Part shown: piece by piece, positions 59,701 through 64,000 of the stretch
Position numbering within the stretch: the first letter of the stretch is position 1
How the letters are laid out: each line of letters begins with the position of its first letter
NCBI RefSeq assembly: GCF_012272825.1
Contig: NZ_JAAWWS010000145.1
Coordinates: 215,277 to 279,276 of the forward strand
DNA length: 64,000 nucleotides
Reading direction: 5' to 3'
Source: Wenzhouxiangella sp. XN79A
GTDB taxonomy: Bacteria; Pseudomonadota; Gammaproteobacteria; Xanthomonadales; Wenzhouxiangellaceae
Notes under the pieces: model-generated
What the model saw: the letters and a program-made list of their open reading frames with translations, nothing else
The model's database searches: none
What the model was told of the DNA's origin: nothing
Translations under genes and position numbers: made by a program

Positions 59701-62414
59701 AGATTCCGCTGAGCGCGATCTCGGTCAGCGATCCGACGCTGGACATTTCCAGCTGCACCTGGCCGGCTACGCTGCCGGTGGCCGATTTCAGCGCGCCGAC
59801 CGCCCACATCGCCGAGTGCATCGTCGGGCCGATCACCATCGATGCCCAGGCCGAGACGGTCAACGTCGCGACCGCTTCTGCAACGTCCAGCTCCGGTCCG
59901 GTGCAGGACATCGACGACGCCACGATCGCCACGGTCGGCCTGGCATTCGACAAGGTGGCCGATCGGACGACGTTTTCGGCCGCCGGTGAGGTCATCAACT
60001 ACACCTTCTCGGTGAGCAACAGCGGATTTGCCAGCCTCGAAGGACCGGTGGTCGTCACCGATCCGCTGATCGGGGCGGTGAGCTGCCCCGCCGTCGCCAC
60101 GGTCGGCGACCTGGACAACTTCTTCGATCCGGGCGAGAGCCTGGTCTGTACCGGCAGTTTCACGACCACGGCGGCCAACGTGTCCAGCGGGTCGGTCGAC
60201 AACACCGCGTTCGCCACGGTCGGCGGATTCGATTCCTTCCCCGATTCGGTCAGCGTTCCGCTGACCACGGCCGACCTGACCCTGGTCAAGGACGGCGTGA
60301 TCGATGACGGCGGTGATGGTCTGGCCGATCCGGGCGATGTGATCAACTACAGCTTCAGCGTCACCAACACCGGCAACGTCACGCTGAACAACATCACGCT
60401 CAGCGACCCGCTCGTGACCGTCAGCGGCGGCCCGATCTCCAGCCTGGCGCCCGGGGCGGTCGATGCATCGACCTTCACCGCGACCTACATCATCACCCAG
60501 GCCGACATCGACGCGGGTTCGTTGACCAACATCGCCACCGCCACCTCGAGCGAAGGGGCCGGCGACACCGACACCGATACCCAGTTCTTCGGCATCGGCA
60601 GCTGTGCGCTGCCGGGCTCCGACGGCAACGCGACCGGTCTGAGCGGCGTGCTGAACACCTTCTGGCGGCCCAGCGACGGCATCTACAACGGGGCATCGGG
60701 CGGCATCGCACTGAACGACCGTCGTGGGCAGCCGCTGCCGTTGATCGAGGGCGACCTCGTACTGGTCATGCAGATGCAGTGCGCCGATCTCGACTTCTCC
60801 GACACCCTGTCGTACGGCAACGGTACGGCCGGCGAGCCGGCCAGCGGCTTCTTCGACACGCCGGCCAACTGTCGTGCCGGTGGCTACGAATTCGTCACCG
60901 CCGGGCCGGCCAGCGACAACACCTTCCTCGATCTTTCGACGACGCCGCTGGTGGCGTCCTACGAGCAGGCCGCTGCGACGGCGACGAACGGTCGGCGCAC
61001 CTTCCAGGTCATTCGCGTACCGCAGTACCTGAACGCGCAGTTGGGCGGCCCGGTCACCACCGTCGACTGGGACGGCGATACGGGCGGTCTGGTCGTGCTC
61101 GATGTCGCGCTGGAACTGGACCTCAATGGTCAGGCCATCGATGTTGACGGCGCCGGTTTCCGGGGTGGCGGTGGCCTGACCGCCTCGGCTGCCGACCCGA
61201 TCGAGCGATTCCGCTGGGACGACCCGTCTCGCCATGGGGCCAAGGGTGAGGGCATCGCCGGCACGCCGCGTTTCCTGAGCACCAAGCGCACGCCCGACGA
61301 CGGCGCGACCGCTGCGGTGATCGATCTCGGTACCGGCTGGGGTGGCTATCCGACCGGGACCGCCAGCAGCGGCGACTTCGCTCGGGGCGCGCCGGCCAAC
61401 GCCGGCGGCGGTGGCACGTTCTGGAGCGGCAGCTCCGACAACGGTGGCGGTGGCGGCGGCGGCAACGCCGGCGCCGGCGGTCAGGGCGCGGCCGGCTGGC
61501 GCAGCGCCGGATACGGCGGCATCCTGGCCGACTACAGCAATCTGCCCGAGAAGAAATGGGGCTTCGGCGGTTCCATCGTGCCGTGGTCGATCCAGCGAGT
61601 GTTCCTCGGCGGCGGTGGTGGCGCAGGCGATAACAACTCCAACAGCCTCGCGGTCCAGTCCAGTGGCGCGGCCGGCGGCGGCATCGTGATGCTGCGCGCC
61701 GAAACGCTGCTCGGCACGGGGTCGATCTCGGCCCGCGGCGGTCGGGCCACCGACAACCCGTCCAACGATGGCGCAGGCGGCGGCGGTGCCGGTGGCAGCG
61801 TCGTGGTGGTCGCGACCAATTGGTCGGCCACGCTCGACGTGGTTGCAACCGGCGGTCGTGGCGGCGACGCCTGGGCGACCGGTACGGCCGCCCATGGCTC
61901 GGGCGGTGGTGGCGGAGGCGGTCTCGTGTTGACCACGGCAGCACCGAACCTGGTCGACATCAGCGGCGGTTCGCCCGGCGTCACGACCACCACCGACTCG
62001 CCGCCGGGCGGCCCCAGTCACGGCGCACAGTCCGGTCAGGACGGTATCGCGGCGGTCGTCTCCGCCGGCAGCGACGGTCCGGGTGCGTTCGTCGGGCGGA
62101 CCTGCCGGGCGGACCTGGCGATCATCAAGACCAACCCCGAGAGCCCGCTGCTTTCGGGCCAGGCGACGACCTACACGCTGACCGTGACCAACAATGGTCC
62201 GCTGCCGGCCAACGGTGCACGGGTGACCGATACGCCGTCGGCTGGCCTGTCGCTGACCACCGTCAGCTGTTCGGCCTCCGGTGGGGCGGTCTGCCCGGTC
62301 GGCCCGCTGGACGTGGTCGATCTGCTCGGCGGTGGAATCGAGATTCCGGATTTCCCTCCCGGGTCCACGATCACGCTGACGGTGGATGCCGTTGTCACGG
62401 CAACCGGACTCTGA
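56760..62414 (+). CDS. large exported DUF11-type protein with jelly-roll and Gly-rich regions
   Basis: An 1884-residue product starting MSMSRSVARIGSIPFARALH, with a signal peptide ending STASAQ (about residue 42). It has an N-terminal domain to about 340, then three modules of an NPNPV...FTDNLPxGLxVAxxPN type (57770-58135, 58793-59170, 59190-59580). A carbohydrate-binding-like jelly-roll is inserted at 58150-58760, ending PLRLDNVSLVGC. DUF11 modules follow at about 59580-60600, then a domain opening near 60660 with FWRPSDGIYNG and a glycine-rich stretch at 61160-62095 with GGGGGAGG runs. A last DUF11 domain starts ADLAIIKTNPESPLLSGQ. That domain stops at VDAVVTATGL, lacking the usual closing strands. 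There is no C-terminal sorting signal. Confidence 0.85.
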   Translation: MSMSRSVARIGSIPFARALHGALVRAGAVLALTVVASTASAQLAIDPITWDVVGLDSNRPLTSGPELFPVGAEVCNAGVAPSGPLTATMVWDDPDATWIDNRPGSLTTLNFDPLAPGQCLDAYFEIQVTRSAAAFLQSRPYRIIATDGTFTVETPDTRQIVVESLVSQNRNTTNLIRWGQQADQSDWQTLGAGGALNLAVGESYFIELTTETSTGYEQLQSFLTLSNTIFQVIAVETTYSTLTAPASRVPTPNPKLYADGCLWEADVDSPNYLSCLDAGKAGGSIVTTYRIDIISGGGNNVGLEALIYDKSGSSFHYNTDFSQSPGDLVTYDPGASGFSKRFFPDTISIGTTSRLVFTITNPNPVALGGYNFIDNLPAGVEVAAAPNASTTCGGIWNPLPGDTSLAFDIGADVIGPSSSCSIIVDVAAPEGTYDNVSNPLFIGPVDTGLVATDQLVVANQPPPPACLPGTAHSTWTMEPAAGTTVSPLPTTVYNGDNAFAVASFAGRAAGALPAGVQTISTIDGVPANAWEGTGWPLATAPAQLGPGPNEASYFEFTLDTSEFSTNPAEPLTLSFDINPDGGGSWASNVNITTNVHVSVDGGAFTTVLNDNSISKSTWQTRTVDFTPGLATTTIRINASGVAGNTAGETAPLRLDNVSLVGCGPGAPGTLPAPPELGKVFSPATIGAGEISTLSFTVTNPNPASPAGDLTGIDFTDNLPVGVAVAPVPNVVTSCGGTVTADPGSGLIALADGALVAGASCSVAVDVISSAVATHVNVSDFIFADESGQNNTSTGFATANLTVLAPPSIEKSFDPVLVLLGVTPGDLAALEFVITNPNPVDPIAGVAFTDNLPPGLTVAAAPNVLSSGCGLPTITAPPGAATITMTGGDLAAGGVCVISVDVTGPAGTYDNVSSNVSHQVAGVTLEGNNAAAQLVIDLPIPGIALSKQVGLTNLPDGAWQDYLDVQLPTDIYYKLTVENIGEIPLSAISVSDPTLDISSCTWPATLPVADFSAPTAHIAECIVGPITIDAQAETVNVATASATSSSGPVQDIDDATIATVGLAFDKVADRTTFSAAGEVINYTFSVSNSGFASLEGPVVVTDPLIGAVSCPAVATVGDLDNFFDPGESLVCTGSFTTTAANVSSGSVDNTAFATVGGFDSFPDSVSVPLTTADLTLVKDGVIDDGGDGLADPGDVINYSFSVTNTGNVTLNNITLSDPLVTVSGGPISSLAPGAVDASTFTATYIITQADIDAGSLTNIATATSSEGAGDTDTDTQFFGIGSCALPGSDGNATGLSGVLNTFWRPSDGIYNGASGGIALNDRRGQPLPLIEGDLVLVMQMQCADLDFSDTLSYGNGTAGEPASGFFDTPANCRAGGYEFVTAGPASDNTFLDLSTTPLVASYEQAAATATNGRRTFQVIRVPQYLNAQLGGPVTTVDWDGDTGGLVVLDVALELDLNGQAIDVDGAGFRGGGGLTASAADPIERFRWDDPSRHGAKGEGIAGTPRFLSTKRTPDDGATAAVIDLGTGWGGYPTGTASSGDFARGAPANAGGGGTFWSGSSDNGGGGGGGNAGAGGQGAAGWRSAGYGGILADYSNLPEKKWGFGGSIVPWSIQRVFLGGGGGAGDNNSNSLAVQSSGAAGGGIVMLRAETLLGTGSISARGGRATDNPSNDGAGGGGAGGSVVVVATNWSATLDVVATGGRGGDAWATGTAAHGSGGGGGGGLVLTTAAPNLVDISGGSPGVTTTTDSPPGGPSHGAQSGQDGIAAVVSAGSDGPGAFVGRTCRADLAIIKTNPESPLLSGQATTYTLTVTNNGPLPANGARVTDTPSAGLSLTTVSCSASGGAVCPVGPLDVVDLLGGGIEIPDFPPGSTITLTVDAVVTATGL
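60292..60600 (+). repeat. DUF11 module shared with the next gene
   Basis: Encodes DGVIDDGGDGLADPGDVI and NTGNVTLNNITLSDPLVTVS, which is clearly the same module as the tandem pair at 62989-63655 in the following gene. It marks duplication between neighbouring surface genes. Confidence 0.75.
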
Positions 62415-62424
62415 GGGCGCGACC

Positions 62425-64000
62425 ATGAACCGATACCCGACTCTTCGCATCGTCCGTTCGGCCCTCGTCTCGACCGGGTTGCTGTTCCTGATCGCCGCAC
62501 CGGCTTCGCCGCTGCTGGCCCAGACATCGGTCACCAACCAGGCCACGGTCACAGCGCCGGCCACGGTCATCGACCCGGACCTGGCCAACAACACCGACGA
62601 GATCACGACGCCGGTCGTTCAGCAGGCGCCCGAGCTCAGCCTGGTCAAGTCGATCGTCTCGGGCTCGCCGTATTCGGCGGTCGGCGGAGTGATCCAGTAT
62701 TCCTTCGAGGTCACCAATACCGGCAACGTGGCGCTGCCCGGGCCGGTGGTCATCGACGATGGCGTGACCGCCAACGAGAGCTGTCCCGCGGTCGGTTCGG
62801 TCGGCAACAACGACGGCGTGTTCGATCCGGGCGAGATCATCGTGTGTACGGCCAGCCTGCTCGTCGGCCAGGCCGATCTCGACTCAGGCGCGATTCCGAA
62901 CACCGCTACGGCGATTGCCGGGGGCGTCACGTCCAATCCGAGCAGCGCGCTGGCCACGGCGATCCAGTCACCGGGCCTGGCGCTGGTCAAGACCGGCGTG
63001 CTGAATGACGGCGGCGATGGTATTGCCGATGCCGGCGATACGATCAGCTACACCTTCGCGGTGACCAACACCGGCAACGTCACGATCACCAACATCACGC
63101 TGACCGATCCACTGGTGACGGTCGCCGGCGGTCCGATTCCGAGCCTGTCGCCGGGCGCGACCGATTCGACGACCTTCTCGGCCAGCTACACCCTGACCCA
63201 GGGCGATATCGACAGCGGAACATTCACCAACATCGCCACGGTCGACGGGTTCGATCCGAACGGCACACCGGTCTCGGACTCCGATACGGACACCCAGCCG
63301 CTGACCCGGCTCGGGTCGCTGTCGCTCCTCAAGACCGGCGTGGTCGATGACGGCGGCGACGGCGTGGTCGATGCCGGCGATACGATTAGCTACAGCTTCG
63401 CGGTGACCAACACCGGCAACGTCACGCTGACCAACATCACGCTGAACGACCCGCTGGTGGCGGTCTCCGGCGGTCCGATTCCCAGCCTGGCACCGGGTGT
63501 TACCGATTCGACCACCTTCACGGCCAGCTATACGCTGACCCAGGCCGACATCGACAACGGCTCGTTCACCAACACGGCAAGCGCCAACGGTTTCGACCCG
63601 ACTGGCGACCCGGTCGGGGACACCGATGACGATGTCCGCACCTTCGGCAACAGCCCCACCTTGTCGATCGACAAGACCCAGGCCGGCGGCCCCAGCCCGG
63701 TGACCGCGGCCGGCCAGACGATCGACTACACGATCGTGGTGGCCAACACCGGCAACGTGACCCAGACCGGCGTCAGCACGACCGACGTGCTGCCGGACGG
63801 TACGAACGGCACCCTGAGCGGTCCGGTCGAGTCGATCACGACCGACGGCCAGCTCGAGGTCGGAGAGACCTGGACCTACACGATCAGCTACACGGTCACC
63901 CAGGCCGACATCGATGCCGGCGTCGACCTGGTCAACACCGCGACGGTGACGACCACGCAGGTGCCGGGCCCGACCAGCGACACGGCGACCACGCCGGTCG
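62425..64000 (+). CDS. exported DUF11 repeat protein, 3' end beyond window
   Basis: Open from ATG 62425 to the window edge (525 codons). It has a signal peptide (about 1-33: RIVRSALVSTGLLFLIAAP, ending PLLAQ). The mature protein begins at once with TSVTNQATVTAPATVIDPDL, which is the closing segment of a DUF11 domain rather than its start. Full modules follow from APELSLVKSI, then two near-identical tandem ones. GAGGG lies 7 nt before the ATG. It starts 10 nt after the previous gene in a different frame, so the two are surely cotranscribed. A sorting tail, if any, is outside the window. Confidence 0.85.
   Translation, partial: MNRYPTLRIVRSALVSTGLLFLIAAPASPLLAQTSVTNQATVTAPATVIDPDLANNTDEITTPVVQQAPELSLVKSIVSGSPYSAVGGVIQYSFEVTNTGNVALPGPVVIDDGVTANESCPAVGSVGNNDGVFDPGEIIVCTASLLVGQADLDSGAIPNTATAIAGGVTSNPSSALATAIQSPGLALVKTGVLNDGGDGIADAGDTISYTFAVTNTGNVTITNITLTDPLVTVAGGPIPSLSPGATDSTTFSASYTLTQGDIDSGTFTNIATVDGFDPNGTPVSDSDTDTQPLTRLGSLSLLKTGVVDDGGDGVVDAGDTISYSFAVTNTGNVTLTNITLNDPLVAVSGGPIPSLAPGVTDSTTFTASYTLTQADIDNGSFTNTASANGFDPTGDPVGDTDDDVRTFGNSPTLSIDKTQAGGPSPVTAAGQTIDYTIVVANTGNVTQTGVSTTDVLPDGTNGTLSGPVESITTDGQLEVGETWTYTISYTVTQADIDAGVDLVNTATVTTTQVPGPTSDTATTPV
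62989..63655 (+). repeat. tandem 342-bp DUF11 repeat
   Basis: Two adjacent copies, offset 342 bp (114 residues), the second beginning at 63331. Both encode KTGV(L/V)(N/D)DGGDG through TNTGNVT and SYTLTQ. Differences are scattered and mostly silent, indicating fairly recent duplication. Confidence 0.85.

Noticed and set aside
56694..62606. 1970-codon minus-strand open frame opposite the second surface gene
   Set aside because: Antisense shadow; the plus-strand frame has a signal peptide and recognisable domains.

Overview
The window is G+C-rich bacterial chromosome from a gammaproteobacterium, most likely in or near the Lysobacterales (Xanthomonadales) or Wenzhouxiangellaceae. The main reasons are a type II secretion operon in the Xanthomonas order E-F-G-H-I-J-K-L-M-N-D, the rpoN-hpf-ptsN-hprK-rapZ-PTS cluster, a DUF3450/TtpC-type TonB cluster, and signs of an exosortase-H (IPTL-CTERM) sorting system. 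Genus assignment is inference. I saw no tRNA, rRNA, CRISPR array or transposase.

Layout. 1-4345 (minus): valS (3' end outside the window), holC, pepA. 4556-6687 (plus): lptF-lptG, then a convergent RDD membrane protein. 7396-12411: a DUF3450, TtpC-like ExbB, ExbB, ExbD, TonB and TPR operon that energises outer-membrane transport. 12500-14278: a lysine-rich H1-like protein made of about 36 pentapeptide repeats, ending in a dnaX-like slippery A9G run in front of a -1-frame coding extension, then xerD. 14511-19917: dsbC, purL and a membrane protein resembling the exosortase-H-associated family. 19996-30892: an 11-gene type II secretion operon. 30942-35344: small exported proteins, including a probably very highly expressed one (31534-33066) with its own promoter and terminator, and a parvulin-type isomerase. 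35364-38121: an ABC polysaccharide exporter pair and a glycosyltransferase. 38194-44769: rpoN and the nitrogen-type PTS with HPr kinase and RapZ. 44789-47171: a DUF2061 protein with a Fur-box-like site upstream, and acetoacetyl-CoA synthetase.

47301-64000 is an accessory surface-protein region. It has a 2841-residue DUF11/isopeptide-type repeat protein ending in an IPTL-CTERM-like sorting tail, then a decayed 3' fragment of an acetoacetyl-CoA synthetase gene, a 1884-residue exported protein with DUF11-type, jelly-roll-like and glycine-rich regions, and the first 525 codons of a third DUF11 protein.

The observations I rate highest are: (1) a possible programmed -1 frameshift joining the H1-like repeat protein to a helical tail; (2) a 161-bp perfectly identical direct repeat, flanked by diverged homologous codons, bracketing the giant surface gene; (3) a DUF11 domain that looks split between two adjacent exported proteins, with the missing last strands at the mature N-terminus of the second; (4) a GspE ATPase that has lost all four cysteines of its zinc motif.
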